NCBI RefSeq assembly: GCF_030580865.1
Contig: NZ_JAUQSY010000002.1
Span: forward strand, 248,001-312,000
DNA length: 64,000 nucleotides
Source: Hymenobacter aranciens
GTDB lineage: Bacteria > Bacteroidota > Bacteroidia > Cytophagales > Hymenobacteraceae
Direction: 5' to 3'
In this document: positions 1-9,796 of the stretch, one piece after another
How the letters are laid out: every line of letters begins with the position of its first letter
Position numbering within the stretch: position 1 is the first letter of the stretch
Notes under the pieces: generated by a model
What the model was told of the DNA's origin: nothing
What the model saw: the letters and a program-made list of their open reading frames with translations, nothing else
Database searches by the model: none
Program-made: the position numbers and the translations under genes

Positions 1-87
1 ATGGCTGAAAAAGCCGGCATGAATGGCCACGGCCACGCCGAAGTAGGCGTGCGCTCGGCTGGCACGCAGAAGCCGTCTATGGCTTAG
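1..87 (+). CDS. C-terminal end of an unidentified protein (partial)
   Basis: The reading frame is open from the window edge to a TAG stop at 85-87 and encodes 28 residues, ending in QKPSMA. The first codon is ATG, but the real start may lie outside the window. A rho-independent terminator follows about 25 bp downstream, which fits the end of a real rightward gene. The fragment is too short to assign to a family. Confidence 0.35.
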   Translation: MAEKAGMNGHGHAEVGVRSAGTQKPSMA

Positions 88-112
88 GTTTTAGCTGTTA
101 GCTTGAATTCAG

Positions 113-148
113 AAAGCGCCGTCCCAGGTTGGGGCGGCGCTTTTTTTA
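113..148. terminator. Rho-independent terminator between convergent genes
   Basis: GC-rich stem (AGCGCCG pairing with CGGCGCT, extended by CCC/GGG with one G-T pair) followed by seven T on the + strand; A residues precede it, so it may also serve the leftward gene that ends at 146. Confidence 0.75.
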
Positions 149-1894
149 TGGTAGTTGAAAGCCTTTGGGCAGGCGGTAAATTTCCACTTCCGGGTTGCGA
201 TAGGCGGGCGGGAATGGGTATTTCGGCTGGAAGTAGCCGCGTTGGTTGGGGAAGGCCAGCACGTAGGCGTAGGGGGTGGCGGGCCGGGCGGCGGCGGCGA
301 AGCGCCAGCGGCGGGCGGGCGTCAGGGCGTGGCCGAAGAAGCGGAAGTAGAGGTTGTGCAGCGGCTCGGGGGCCAGCACCGGGCCGGGCGGCTGGGCGGC
401 CAGCCATTCGAAGCCGGCCTGGTAGGCGGCCACGGGGCGCTGGTTGCGTCGGTTGAGGCGCTCGACAGTATAGGTTTGGTAAACAATGAAAATTAACACA
501 CTGACTAGTAGCATGGCTTGCGACCAGCGACGGGCCAGGTGGCTTAGCGGGCGGCGCAGCCACCAGTCGGCCAGCAGCGCTACGAGGATGAAGAAGAAAA
601 ACGCTTTGTAGAGAAAAACCCGCTCGGGGGGGAATACGCGCTGCATTACCACCAGCGCGTAGGGACTGATGGTGAACCACAGGGCTGGTTTGCCCAGGCG
701 GTGGAATCGGGAAGTTGTGCTGGCCGGGTAACGCAGTAGTAAGTAGCCGAAGCTTAGCAGCCCCGCCAGTGTCAGGACGGCGCCGATGCTGCGCTGCCCG
801 GCGAGAAGGCCTTCATTGAACCACAGATAGGCCGGCAGGCCGGTCCAGAACTCGGCGGCTGGGCGGGGGGCCACGAAGCCGTTGCCGGTCAGTACGTCGA
901 GGCCGGAAACGAGCAGGAGGGGGGAATAGAGCAGCGTTGCGCCGAGGATGGTCAGCGTTCCGATGGCAATGGCTTGCGCCAATTCCGGCCAGCGTTTTTG
1001 CCGCAGAAAGACCAAGCCCAGCCACGAAAATGCCGCCACCAGCACGTAGGCGAACGAGGGGATAGTGTAGCTGCCCAGCACGCCGCCCACCAGCAGGGCG
1101 GCCCAGGCGGCGCGCCGGGCGCGGGCATTGCTCAGGGCCAGGGTGGCAAAAAACACCAGTCCGGCCAGGGTGATGAGCAGCCAGTAGCCGCGGGCAGCGC
1201 TGGCGTTGTACAAGCTCAGCTGTAGCCAGCTGAATAAAAACGTGGCAACTGCCGCCACTCGGAAATTGCTGACGCGCAGCAGGCTGCCAAACAACAGCAC
1301 CGTGCCAAGGGTGCTGATGAGCAGCACCGGCAGCCGCATGCACCACCAGAAATTCGGACTCAGCAGATAAAGCCAGCCGCTGATGGTGTTAGACAGCACG
1401 TGGTTGTTGGGAATCGGGTAGTAGGCGCTGGTAGCCAGCAGGCCCGGCCGCACGAAAAACTCATACGAGGCTAGCTCTTCGCCGTGCAGTGGTTTGGTGA
1501 GGCTGAAGTAAGTGCGCAAGGCCGTCAGGAAGCCCAATAGTAGCCAGAATAAGGCACGCTGTTGGCCGGGCAAGCGCTGAAAGCAAGCGGTTATTCCGCT
1601 GGCAACGGCCTTGACTTCCCACCCCAGTAACTGCCACTCACGGCGGCCGGTTGCCCGGCGCGACAACGCAAGGAGTGCGCCACCCGCCAGTGCGACTACC
1701 ACCTCCAACCGCACTAACAAGTGGCGGAGCTCGGCCGCCTGCACCGGCCGGATGTGCCACTGCATGTGCTGCGTGATGTGGTCGAGCGCCTGAATGGCGG
1801 GCAGCGTCGCCTGGTGTAGCAGCAGTGCCGCGTAGCCGGCCGTCAGCAGCAGGAGCAGCAGGCCCACTTGCAGAAAATAACGGAAGGGTGGCAT
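146..1894 (-). CDS. GT-C type membrane glycosyltransferase (ArnT/PMT-like), copy 1
   Basis: A 582-residue polytopic membrane protein with many hydrophobic helices. Its first extracytoplasmic loop carries EELASYEFFVRPG followed by YPIPNNH. Lipid-phosphate-sugar dependent GT-C transferases keep acidic catalytic residues in this loop, so transfer of a sugar to an envelope acceptor is likely; donor and acceptor are unknown. It is a paralogue of the next gene, which has DEVASYDYFVRGG and the same YPIPNNH. Its ATG overlaps the upstream gene's TGA by one base (ATGA), so the two are probably translationally coupled. The C-terminal part is soluble and ends in a short hydrophilic tail. Confidence 0.7.
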   Translation of the reverse strand: MPPFRYFLQVGLLLLLLTAGYAALLLHQATLPAIQALDHITQHMQWHIRPVQAAELRHLLVRLEVVVALAGGALLALSRRATGRREWQLLGWEVKAVASGITACFQRLPGQQRALFWLLLGFLTALRTYFSLTKPLHGEELASYEFFVRPGLLATSAYYPIPNNHVLSNTISGWLYLLSPNFWWCMRLPVLLISTLGTVLLFGSLLRVSNFRVAAVATFLFSWLQLSLYNASAARGYWLLITLAGLVFFATLALSNARARRAAWAALLVGGVLGSYTIPSFAYVLVAAFSWLGLVFLRQKRWPELAQAIAIGTLTILGATLLYSPLLLVSGLDVLTGNGFVAPRPAAEFWTGLPAYLWFNEGLLAGQRSIGAVLTLAGLLSFGYLLLRYPASTTSRFHRLGKPALWFTISPYALVVMQRVFPPERVFLYKAFFFFILVALLADWWLRRPLSHLARRWSQAMLLVSVLIFIVYQTYTVERLNRRNQRPVAAYQAGFEWLAAQPPGPVLAPEPLHNLYFRFFGHALTPARRWRFAAAARPATPYAYVLAFPNQRGYFQPKYPFPPAYRNPEVEIYRLPKGFQLP

Positions 1895-3657
1895 CAGCGG
1901 GTCGAGGCGTAGATGTTAACCAGCTCGTCGTGATACGCCAGGCGGTACGAAAACGGAGCGGAGTGTTTCGGCTGATTTTTAACGACCAGATAGTCGTAGT
2001 GTACGGCGGTTGGGTAACGCCGGCCCGAGTGCAGCACTCGCAACGGCCCCGGCTGCTGGCGGGCGTAGTGGGCAAAGAACAGCTCGTGCAGCGGCGCATT
2101 CAGCCAGATGCGGTGGGCGTCGGGCTGGTGCTGCAGCCAGTCGTAGGCTTGCTGAAAAAGCTGGGTTTCGCGGCGGGAAGCCTGTAGCCGCACTTGGTCG
2201 AGCTGTAGGCGGTAAGCGCCCAGGCCCAACCCAGCCAGCAACGCCAAGGCCTGGGCTATTCGCTGGTGAGCCCGGCGTAGCGTGGGCAGTCGCTCGGTCA
2301 GGAGCAGCAATACCAGCAGATAGCCGAAAAACGTGAGGTGTAATAAGGTGCGCGCCGGCGCATACACGCGCTGAACAGCCATCAATAGCAGCGGCACAGC
2401 CAGTTGCAGCCAGACCAATAGCGCCAGCGTACGGCGCGGCCCCGGCAGCACCAGCCGCCCGGCGGCCAGGCCGCCCAGCGCCGCCAACGCCAGCCAGGCC
2501 GGGCCACTCAGCCTTAGCGAAGGGCCAAACAGCTCGGCCCCGATTTCATAGAGCGCCGCCCGGTAGTGCAGCCAGAAATCCGGCCGGGCTGCCACGTAGC
2601 GGTTGCCCAGCAGCTGCCCCCAGCCCGACACCGCGCCGACGGGCGCATACAACAGTCCAGCCAGGAGCACGATGCCAGCCCCTGCCAGCGCCAGCGTGGG
2701 CAGCTCAGGCCAGCGGCGCTGCTGCAGTAGCCCCGCTGCCAGTCCCAGCCCCAGGGCCACCAGCGGATACGCGTAGCTGGGCACCGTGTAGAGCCCCAGC
2801 ACGCTGCTGCCCAGCAGGGCCAGCCAGCTGAGCCGCTGATAACGCGAAGCCGGGCGCAGCAGCTCAACTATCGCGAACAACCCGATTTGCAACAGCCCGA
2901 ACTGCACGAAATATCCCCTTCCATTAGCCGCATAATACACCCACAGCGGAGCCAGGCCCACCAATCCCAGTAGCAAAGTTGCCCGCCACCAGCCCAAGAG
3001 CCGGGCCAGCAGCACGCTGCCGAAGCTTGTGCCCAGCAGTCCCAGCAGGAGGGAGGGTAGGCGCATCGCCAGCCGCGGCGACAAGCCCAGCTCGGCCAGC
3101 GGCCAGGCCAGCAGGTTGTAGAAAATATGATTGTTGGGAATAGGGTAGAAGCTGGTGATGACCGCCGGCCCGCCGCGCACGAAATAGTCATACGACGCCA
3201 CTTCGTCGGTGCTGAGCGGATATTGGGCCAGGTACCACAGCCGCGCTGCCAGCACGGCCAGCAGCAGCAGGCCCGCCGCCAGTTGGCTGCGGCCCGCCTG
3301 GGCGCGCCACCAGGCCCGGCCGCGCGTGCCGGCCCGGCGCCATTCGGCCCGCAGGGCAGCCAGCGCGCTTGCGGGCCGCAGTAGCGCCAGGGCTAGCAGA
3401 CTGCCGGCGGCCGCGCCGCCCAGCGCCAGCAGCAAGGCCTGATAACGGCCCGGCGTGAGCGCCAGGGGCAGCTGCGCAAAGCCGTTTTCGTGGTAGCTGA
3501 TGCGGCCGAAGCCCGCCAATACGGCATAACCGGTGCCGCCAAACAGCAGGCCGAGACTGCCCGCCACCAGCAGCACCGCCGCGGCAATGCCCAGCGCCAG
3601 GGTCTGGCGCGCAGTCGCGGGTTGTTTGCTTAAGCTGTCGGGCCGCCTCACCGTCAC
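1894..3657 (-). CDS. GT-C type membrane glycosyltransferase (ArnT/PMT-like), copy 2
   Basis: A 587-residue multi-spanning protein. The proposed start is the GTG at 3655-3657, which overlaps the maf TGA stop (GTGA); the open frame runs on upstream through maf, but that part is only a shadow of maf in another frame. The loop motif STDEVASYDYFVRGG and YPIPNNH match copy 1, and the length then matches too (587 against 582 residues). A membrane glycosyltransferase acting on a polyprenyl- or lipid-linked sugar is inferred; the substrate is not known. maf and both transferases overlap end to start and form one leftward operon. Confidence 0.7.
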   Translation of the reverse strand: MTVRRPDSLSKQPATARQTLALGIAAAVLLVAGSLGLLFGGTGYAVLAGFGRISYHENGFAQLPLALTPGRYQALLLALGGAAAGSLLALALLRPASALAALRAEWRRAGTRGRAWWRAQAGRSQLAAGLLLLAVLAARLWYLAQYPLSTDEVASYDYFVRGGPAVITSFYPIPNNHIFYNLLAWPLAELGLSPRLAMRLPSLLLGLLGTSFGSVLLARLLGWWRATLLLGLVGLAPLWVYYAANGRGYFVQFGLLQIGLFAIVELLRPASRYQRLSWLALLGSSVLGLYTVPSYAYPLVALGLGLAAGLLQQRRWPELPTLALAGAGIVLLAGLLYAPVGAVSGWGQLLGNRYVAARPDFWLHYRAALYEIGAELFGPSLRLSGPAWLALAALGGLAAGRLVLPGPRRTLALLVWLQLAVPLLLMAVQRVYAPARTLLHLTFFGYLLVLLLLTERLPTLRRAHQRIAQALALLAGLGLGAYRLQLDQVRLQASRRETQLFQQAYDWLQHQPDAHRIWLNAPLHELFFAHYARQQPGPLRVLHSGRRYPTAVHYDYLVVKNQPKHSAPFSYRLAYHDELVNIYASTR

Positions 3658-4271
3658 GAAGAATGCTGCGCCGGCAACGCCCCGAGAGCCGCCAGCTCGC
3701 TCCACACCCGGTGCACCGGCAGGCCCATCACGTTGAAGTACGAGCCCTCGATGCGGGTGATGGCCACCATGCCAATCCAATCCTGCGCGCCGTAGGCCCC
3801 GGCTTTGTCGAAAGGGTGGTACGTAGCAACGTAGTGCTCGATTTCGGCCCGATTCAGGGGGCTGAAATGCACCGTCGTCTGGTCCGAAAACACGACCTCG
3901 CGGCCGTCGCCGGTGCGCAGGCACACGCCGGTGAACACCTCGTGCGCCCGGCCCTGCAGGCGGGTGAGCATCGCCACGGCCTCGGCAGCATCAGCGGGCT
4001 TGTTGAGCACGTCGTCATCCAGGCACACAATGGTGTCGGCAGTGATAACCAGCTCATCGGGCGCCAGGTCGGGGAGGTAGGCGCTGGCTTTGTGGCGGGC
4101 CAGGTACTCGGCCACCTCGCCGCGCACGAGGTGGGGCGGAAAATCCTCGGCCACTTCCCGCAGGCGCACTTCATAAGCCAGGCCCAGGTCGCGAAGCAGC
4201 TGGCGGCGGCGCGGCGAATTGGAGGCGAGGATGAGTTTGGGGCTTGGTTTGATAAGCTGCTCGTTTAACAT
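3654..4271 (-). CDS. maf: Maf-family nucleotide pyrophosphatase
   Basis: 205 residues. The N-terminal ILASNSPRRRQLL is the Maf signature, followed by ITADTIVCLDDDVLNKP, HEVFTGVCL and YGAQDWIGM, in the usual order. The family hydrolyses dTTP, UTP or modified nucleoside triphosphates to monophosphates (house-cleaning). Start ATG at 4271; the ATGTTAAACGA at the start falls inside one copy of a short dispersed repeat. First gene of a leftward operon with two membrane glycosyltransferases, an arrangement that probably reflects shared transcription rather than pathway. Confidence 0.93.
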   Translation of the reverse strand: MLNEQLIKPSPKLILASNSPRRRQLLRDLGLAYEVRLREVAEDFPPHLVRGEVAEYLARHKASAYLPDLAPDELVITADTIVCLDDDVLNKPADAAEAVAMLTRLQGRAHEVFTGVCLRTGDGREVVFSDQTTVHFSPLNRAEIEHYVATYHPFDKAGAYGAQDWIGMVAITRIEGSYFNVMGLPVHRVWSELAALGALPAQHSS

Positions 4272-4352
4272 AATGAATGGGCGGCGTGGAAAATTTTCAG
4301 CCGCAGTTTTCAGCTGCAGGCAATTGCTGGATTGGGGGTGAATTTTTGCTTA

Positions 4353-4373
4353 TTTAACATAATGATGGGCGGC
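4353..4373 (+). repeat. Dispersed TTTAACATAATGA repeat
   Basis: TTTAACATAATGATGGGCGG lies here. A near copy (TTTAACATAATGAATGGGCG) is at 4264-4283 over the maf start. Inverted copies occur at 22616-22638 (one mismatch over 23 bases) and, as the 16-base core, at 21319-21335. Function unknown. Confidence 0.45.
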
Positions 4374-4467
4374 TCGATTTTCAAAATTTTCCCCACCCGC
4401 CGGGCCGCTGGCAGGGATAGGGGAGGCCGCTCAAAATTTCCGGATTCCGGCCGACTTTCCGGGTTTT

Positions 4468-5796
4468 TCAGGGTTGATTTTCCTGAAAAACCTGGTCGAA
4501 TACCTTGCCCGCTTCCTCATCCGCAATGCTGCTGAACAGAAATCCGCCGATGGTTTTGGGGTAGAAGAAGGTCGATTTGGGCGGCATCACGGCGCCGGAA
4601 TGGCACACGGCTTCGACTTCGGCCATACTTACCTCGTTCACAAGGAAGGCGGCGCGGGCCTCACCGCGGTCCACGCGCTGCAGGCACTCGGCAAAGTTGC
4701 GCACGTAAGCCACGCCCGGCCAGCTCCGTTGCGCATCCGGCCCGACGATACCCAGCACCTTTTCGAGCACGAAGAAGTGCAGCACCGTCAAATCCAGGTT
4801 TTTCACTTCCGAAGTGGTATCCCAGTCCAGCAGCGCATGCACCTCCGGCCGCAGCCGGATTTTGTACGCCTGCCCATCTACGTACAAGCCAAACGCCCAG
4901 CGCTTGCCGGCAATAATCTCGGGCAAATCCGTCGCCTCGGCCTGCGGCAGCAGCGTAAAGTAAGGCTCCAGCCGCGCCAGCAGCTCACCGGTGCTCAGGC
5001 CGCCGGGGAGCTCCAGCAGCAGCCGGTGCGTGGGCAGAATGCGCAGGTCGTCGGCCGCCCCGTTGGTGAGGTACATGAGGTGGTAATTCCAGGGCTCGCG
5101 ACCGGTGGCGCTGGCGCCGGCGGCCTGCTGCCGGGCTTGGCGGTAGGCCAGCGAGCCTTCGTAGCGGTGGTGGCCATCGGCCAGAATTACTTCCCGTGCC
5201 GCCAGTACTGCCTGGAACCGCTTAATTACCTGTACGTCCTGAATGACGGCCAGCACGTCGCGGGCGCCCTGGTAGTCTTCCTCCGTCGCATACAGCGGGC
5301 TCTCAATAGCCTCATCCAGGTAGCGTTCCAGCTCAAAATCCTCGTCGCGGTACAGCCCGTGGGTGGCGCTGGTCTGAAACCGGGTGCGGGCCAGCAGCTC
5401 GGCCCGGTCGTTCACCGAGGCGGGCAGGGTGTTCTCGTGGCGCAGCACCACGTTCTCATCCCAGTCGTAGGCCCGGATGTGGCACATGAAGCCCTTGCGG
5501 CAATATTCCCGCGTCGAGCCCGGCAGCCGAAAATATTGATAATAAGCGTAAATGCCCGGCAGCTCGTCCTGCCGCAGAATGCCCTGGGCCTGCCACTCGC
5601 GCAGGCGGGCCAGGGCCGCGCCGGCCGGGTCGTCGCCCCGGGGTACGGATAAATGAATGGAATTGAGTGGGTTGCGGTACAGCGCCTCGCGCTGCTTTAC
5701 CGACACCACGTCGAACAGCGGCGACACGTACTCGTCAATATTGGCGCTCAGGGCCGGGGCGTAGCGCCAGCCGCGCAGGGGTTGAATTTCAGCCAC
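4468..5796 (-). CDS. DUF1015 family protein
   Basis: 442 residues with the usual DUF1015 content: an N-terminal PLRGWRYAP segment, the internal ADGHHRYEGSLAYR motif near residue 210, and LLDWDTTSEV further on. The family is widespread but its biochemical role is unknown; it is sometimes annotated as a HTH or SpoOJ-like protein without good evidence. The start is GTG at 5794-5796. It is the last gene of the leftward group pdxH, WG-repeat protein, DUF1015; the spacer to the WG gene is only about 30 bp and consists largely of an AATC tetranucleotide tract. Confidence 0.85.
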   Translation of the reverse strand: MAEIQPLRGWRYAPALSANIDEYVSPLFDVVSVKQREALYRNPLNSIHLSVPRGDDPAGAALARLREWQAQGILRQDELPGIYAYYQYFRLPGSTREYCRKGFMCHIRAYDWDENVVLRHENTLPASVNDRAELLARTRFQTSATHGLYRDEDFELERYLDEAIESPLYATEEDYQGARDVLAVIQDVQVIKRFQAVLAAREVILADGHHRYEGSLAYRQARQQAAGASATGREPWNYHLMYLTNGAADDLRILPTHRLLLELPGGLSTGELLARLEPYFTLLPQAEATDLPEIIAGKRWAFGLYVDGQAYKIRLRPEVHALLDWDTTSEVKNLDLTVLHFFVLEKVLGIVGPDAQRSWPGVAYVRNFAECLQRVDRGEARAAFLVNEVSMAEVEAVCHSGAVMPPKSTFFYPKTIGGFLFSSIADEEAGKVFDQVFQENQP

Positions 5797-5818
5797 GTAG
5801 GCAGTAAGTTAGCAGGTT

Positions 5819-5838
5819 AATCAATCAATCAATCAATC
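5819..5838. repeat. (AATC)5 tetranucleotide tract
   Basis: Five perfect AATC units span the stop codon of the WG-repeat gene (5829-5831) and run into the spacer before the DUF1015 start. Slippage here would alter only the last codons of the WG protein and the spacer length. Confidence 0.8.
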
Positions 5839-8159
5839 CAGAGCGGCCGCCGGCCTCGCGTCAGGAAACCCTTATTGGTGAGCAGAACCCCGTGCCCGTG
5901 CCAGGCGCGGGAGTAGTCGAAGGTATCAAGCTGCCGCCATTCATTATCGGCTGCGGCCGCCGGATGGTCGGGCGGGGGCATGGTAATGAGCTGGCCAGTA
6001 TCACTTACCAGTATGGACCAGCGCTTGTGCGAATCGATGCCGAAGCTCCAGCCATTCGGCAGCAGCCGGGTGTGGCGGGTGGCGGGTGAGCGGCCGATTT
6101 CGCACAGCTGCGCGTCCAGGTAGCGCCAGGTGTCGGGCGCTTGGATTAGGTAAGCGGCGCCGGGGGGCGAACTACGGTACGTGAACGGTAATTGCCAGTG
6201 CCAGAGAACGTCATCGCCCCGGCGGTCGCTGGCGGTTGTGTTCTCCCAGAGACTGCTCCAGCGCGGGTGATAAATGGGGTAGGGCGACTCGTAGCCCACC
6301 GCGCCGGTCGAGTCGCGGAGCGTCCAGCCGTTGAGGTCCTGGCTTAGCAGCCAGCCTTCCGGAGTCGGGAAGCCCCGGCCCGGCACCCAGGGCGTGCACA
6401 GGCGCCCAGTGCTGTCGGCCAGCGCCCAGGCGGCCGGCTCGGCGCGGGTCAGGTACAGCCGGCGGCCCCGGCTTGTTTGCACGTCGATGCCCCGGTAGTC
6501 GCCGGCCAGCAGCTCGCGGCCCGAGGCGGCATCGACGAGGTAAGTGGTATCGGCCCGCTGCAGGCAGGCCAGCCCCCGGAATGGCCGCAGCAGCACGGCA
6601 TCGTACCGGCAGGGAGTAGTTTCTCGGCCGGAGGCGCGGGCCACCAGGCCGTAGTAGCCATCGCGCCACCCGACCAGGTAAGCCGTGTCGGGCAGCAGCC
6701 GCCGGGGCCATAAGCCGGGCGGCACGCCGTAGACTTCTTGACTCGCCAAATCGGGGTCGGCGCTCATTTCCCGCAAGTCATCCTCCGTAAATTCCCCGGA
6801 ACCAGTCGTTTCCGGGTCGCCATTGCCGAACCGGGGGGCGGCCGTCAGCGAGTGGTAGGCCTCGGGCGTTAGCCAGACCCCGGCCCGGTTTATCAGGCCG
6901 GCGCGCTCGCCCTGCCGCACCCAGGCGCGGCCCTGCACAAACGGCCCGGCATCGTCGAAGCCCGCTCCGGCAAAAGCGGGCTGGCCCGTGGTGGTCAGGT
7001 ACTGAAACTGGGCGGCAATGGGCTCAGGGGTTGGGGGCTGCCAGCGCAAGCCCAGGCGCCGATACCGCTCGCGCTGCCGCTGCACCGAATCGGGCGATGC
7101 GGTAACCGACTCATAAATTATGATTTGGGTGCGCACCAGCCCGGCTTCATCGGGGTCGCTCAACCAGTTGGCTTGCAGGGGAAATTGAAATTTGCCCTTC
7201 GTGTCGATGATGCCGTAGCGCAGGCCTTGTCGCACCACGGCCACGCCCCGGCGGAAGTCGGATACCTCGTCGAATGCTGGCCGGATGCGCCAATGGCCGG
7301 CCCGGTCGAGGTAGCCCCAGCGGGCGGGCGGGCGGCCGGAGTACCAGCCCTGCTGCCGGCCGATTTTTTGCCAGTAGGTGTCGTGCCGGACGCTGGTGGC
7401 CGCCAGACCATCCCAGAAGTGCCTGATGTGGCTGAACTTATAGCCGGTCAGCCGCTGACCCCGCGTCGTCGTCAGGGCGTAATGACGGAGCCGCTCCATG
7501 CTGCGCTGGTAGTAGCGGCCCCCAGGGGGCGTAATCGTGTGCGTCGCCCGGTCTTCCCCCAGGTAGTGCTCGTCGTAAGTGTTATGGTAGCGCGGTTGGT
7601 CGTTGGGAAAAACGATGGTTGTATCGTCGCCCCGGCCAAACTGCCGGACCGTAAACTCTACGAAATCCCGCAGCAGGGGATGAGTAGCGTCGTGCTGCGG
7701 CAGCAGCACCCGCTTGCCCACGGCCTGCGGGCGGGGAGTGGCCCGCAGGCTGCCATCGGGCTGGAGCACGGCTACTTCTTCCCAGCGCACCGCCAGCACT
7801 TCGCCCCGGCCATTCATAAAGGCCCCGCTGAGCGTGGCCACGGGCGGCTGCCAGGTAGCGGGCAGGGCCGTAGGTGGCAAAAACACGAAGCCCAGCTGGA
7901 AAAACGGTAGCGGCTCGTAGTCAGTCTGAAAGATTGGCGGGATGGCCACTACGCCGGTGGTGTCGGCGTAGCCCCACAGCTGGCCTTGCCGGAAGGGCAC
8001 CAGACCGCCGGACGGCTCGGGCACCGGGCGCAGCTGCGGCACGGCCCGCAAGGGTGGCGCCGCCGGCTGGGCCTGGGCCACGCCCGCCAGCAGCAGCCCG
8101 GCGCTGCCGATAGCCGCCAGCCGTTGCCAGGGCCCCGATAACCACCACCACCGCTTCAC
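5829..8159 (-). CDS. Secreted WG-repeat protein
   Basis: 776 residues with an N-terminal signal peptide ending about VAQAQPAAP. Several WG (KWG) repeats are visible: [17 protein letters not shown] near residue 60, [19 protein letters not shown] and [12 protein letters not shown] near 280-325, and a later, weaker one at [16 protein letters not shown]. These repeats form beta-rich modules of unclear function in Bacteroidota surface proteins. The start is GTG at 8157-8159, overlapping the pdxH TGA (GTGA). The product is probably periplasmic or surface-exposed. The stop lies in an AATC repeat. Confidence 0.8.
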   Translation of the reverse strand: MKRWWWLSGPWQRLAAIGSAGLLLAGVAQAQPAAPPLRAVPQLRPVPEPSGGLVPFRQGQLWGYADTTGVVAIPPIFQTDYEPLPFFQLGFVFLPPTALPATWQPPVATLSGAFMNGRGEVLAVRWEEVAVLQPDGSLRATPRPQAVGKRVLLPQHDATHPLLRDFVEFTVRQFGRGDDTTIVFPNDQPRYHNTYDEHYLGEDRATHTITPPGGRYYQRSMERLRHYALTTTRGQRLTGYKFSHIRHFWDGLAATSVRHDTYWQKIGRQQGWYSGRPPARWGYLDRAGHWRIRPAFDEVSDFRRGVAVVRQGLRYGIIDTKGKFQFPLQANWLSDPDEAGLVRTQIIIYESVTASPDSVQRQRERYRRLGLRWQPPTPEPIAAQFQYLTTTGQPAFAGAGFDDAGPFVQGRAWVRQGERAGLINRAGVWLTPEAYHSLTAAPRFGNGDPETTGSGEFTEDDLREMSADPDLASQEVYGVPPGLWPRRLLPDTAYLVGWRDGYYGLVARASGRETTPCRYDAVLLRPFRGLACLQRADTTYLVDAASGRELLAGDYRGIDVQTSRGRRLYLTRAEPAAWALADSTGRLCTPWVPGRGFPTPEGWLLSQDLNGWTLRDSTGAVGYESPYPIYHPRWSSLWENTTASDRRGDDVLWHWQLPFTYRSSPPGAAYLIQAPDTWRYLDAQLCEIGRSPATRHTRLLPNGWSFGIDSHKRWSILVSDTGQLITMPPPDHPAAAADNEWRQLDTFDYSRAWHGHGVLLTNKGFLTRGRRPLWID

Positions 8160-8812
8160 GGGGCCAGCCGGCTGATTTTCCAGCTGCCATCAGCCTGGCG
8201 GTCAAACTGCAGCCGGTCGTGCAGCCGGCTCGGGCGGCCCTGCCAGAACTCCACCCGCGTGGGGCGCAGCACGTAGCCGCCCCAGTGCTCCGGGCGCGGC
8301 AGCGGCTCCTGCCCGGCAAAGCGCTGTTCCATGGCCTGCTCGCGGGCCTCCAGGTCGGTGCGGTCGGGCACGGGCTGGCTTTGGGGCGAAGCCCAGGCGC
8401 CGAGCTGGCTGCCCCGCGGCCGGCTCTGGAAATAGGCGGTCGAAACTTCGGCGCTGGCTTTTTCCACGCGGCCTTCCACGCGCACCTGCCGCTCGAGCGC
8501 GGGCCAGAAAAAATTAAGCGCCGCCAGCGGCTGCGCGGCCAGCTCGCGGCCTTTGTGCGAGTCGTAGTTGGTGAAAAACAGGAAGCCCTCATCCTCCGGC
8601 AGGCCTTTTAATAAGACCACCCGCGACGAAGGCTGGCCCGTTGCCACATCCACCGTCGACAGCGTCATGGCCGTGGGCTCGTCGATTTTTGCCGCCAGCG
8701 CTTCATCGAGCCAGGCTCGGAACTGTGGCACGGCGTCGGGCTGCACATCGGTTTCGGTAAGCGTGCGCTGGGCGTAGGTCTGGCGCAGGTCGGCTAGTTG
8801 GGCGTCGGTCAT
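8156..8812 (-). CDS. pdxH: Pyridoxine/pyridoxamine 5'-phosphate oxidase
   Basis: 218 residues from ATG at 8810-8812; the open frame continues upstream but that part has no family features. Recognisable PdxH motifs: [58 protein letters not shown] and the C-terminal [11 protein letters not shown]. The enzyme uses FMN and O2 to make pyridoxal 5'-phosphate, the last step of B6 synthesis and salvage. Promoter-like TATTCTTTGC occurs about 65 bp upstream on the - strand. Followed without gap by the WG-repeat gene (GTGA overlap). Confidence 0.95.
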   Translation of the reverse strand: MTDAQLADLRQTYAQRTLTETDVQPDAVPQFRAWLDEALAAKIDEPTAMTLSTVDVATGQPSSRVVLLKGLPEDEGFLFFTNYDSHKGRELAAQPLAALNFFWPALERQVRVEGRVEKASAEVSTAYFQSRPRGSQLGAWASPQSQPVPDRTDLEAREQAMEQRFAGQEPLPRPEHWGGYVLRPTRVEFWQGRPSRLHDRLQFDRQADGSWKISRLAP

Positions 8813-9141
8813 AGAATAAGAACAGGAGTTGCGGCGGGCCAACTGAATGGCGCCAAGCTCATGGGCGCAAAGAATAATCAGCCCGCGAAGGTAGCCACAA
8901 GCGCCGGGCCGCCGGATATGGCCTTGGCCGGGTAGCTTGCGTAGGAATGGAAATGAGACTGAATTTTTCCGAAATATTTTGGTGCCCGTAGTTGGCGGAG
9001 TTTGGAACTCAAAACGAACTGCCCGGCCTTCTTTAATTTCAATGAAAGTGAAGCCGGAAAATACCATTACCGGCCGCCGCTACTTCACGTGGCGCTCACC
9101 TGTCGCCCTTCTCTTTGCCCGCCCCGTTGCGCCATCTGCTT
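8813..9141. other. Divergent promoter region of pdxH and yqgE
   Basis: 329 bp between divergent genes with no convincing ORF. A weak leftward -7-like TATTCTTTG is near 8868-8878; no clear rightward Bacteroidota promoter was found. No other structure seen. Confidence 0.4.
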
Positions 9142-9699
9142 ATGAAACCCGGTACTCTTCTCATTTCGCAGCCCTTCCTGGGCGACCCCAACTTCGAGCG
9201 TAGCGTCATCCTGCTCTGCCGCGACGAGCCGGCCGATGGCTCTTTCGGCCTCGTACTCAACCGCCAGACCCAGCTGACCCTCGGCGAGGTAATGGAGCTG
9301 CCCCTCGGCGACTTATCGCCGGCGGCCGGGCTGCCGCTCTACCTCGGCGGCCCCGTGCAGCCCGATACGCTGCACTACCTGCACCGTCGCCCCGACGTGC
9401 CCGGCGCTACCGCGCTGGGGCAAGACGTATACTGGGGTGGCGACTTCGACGTGGTGCTCGGCCTGCTGCAAAGCGGCGAGCTCACCAGTGAGGATGTGCG
9501 CCTGTTCGTGGGCTATTCGGGCTGGTCGGAAGGCCAGCTGGCGGGCGAAATGGAGGAGCAGGTCTGGATTCGGCAGCCCGCAAGCGCCGGGAAAGTGTTT
9601 ACTTTGGCATCTGATGCGTTCTGGCAGGAGATTTTGCGGGAAAAAGGCGGCCGTTTTCGGATGCTCTCCAATTACCCCATCGACCCGCGCCTGAACTAA
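9142..9699 (+). CDS. YqgE/AlgH family protein
   Basis: 185 residues from ATG 9142. The N-terminal KPGTLLISQPFLGDPNFERS is the family hallmark, followed by GSFGLVLNRQT, LYLGGPVQPDTLHYLH and the C-terminal VRLFVGYSGWSEGQL. YqgE/AlgH proteins are small soluble proteins often called transcriptional regulators, but the molecular role is not settled. I chose the second in-frame ATG because homology begins exactly there. Divergent from pdxH; the DUF349 gene follows about 100 bp downstream. Confidence 0.92.
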   Translation: MKPGTLLISQPFLGDPNFERSVILLCRDEPADGSFGLVLNRQTQLTLGEVMELPLGDLSPAAGLPLYLGGPVQPDTLHYLHRRPDVPGATALGQDVYWGGDFDVVLGLLQSGELTSEDVRLFVGYSGWSEGQLAGEMEEQVWIRQPASAGKVFTLASDAFWQEILREKGGRFRMLSNYPIDPRLN

Positions 9700-9796
9700 A
9701 TTTTACTGCTTCGGCTTTTTCGAACCTCCCGTACCTTCGTACGAATTTCCGCCCCACTTACCCGGCCCCACTGCGAGGGCTGGCCTTTACGTCGAT

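Noticed and set aside
3658..3924. N-terminal extension of glycosyltransferase copy 2 through maf
   Set aside because: The added residues are His/Arg/Pro-rich and antiphase to maf; the GTG at 3657 gives a length equal to copy 1.
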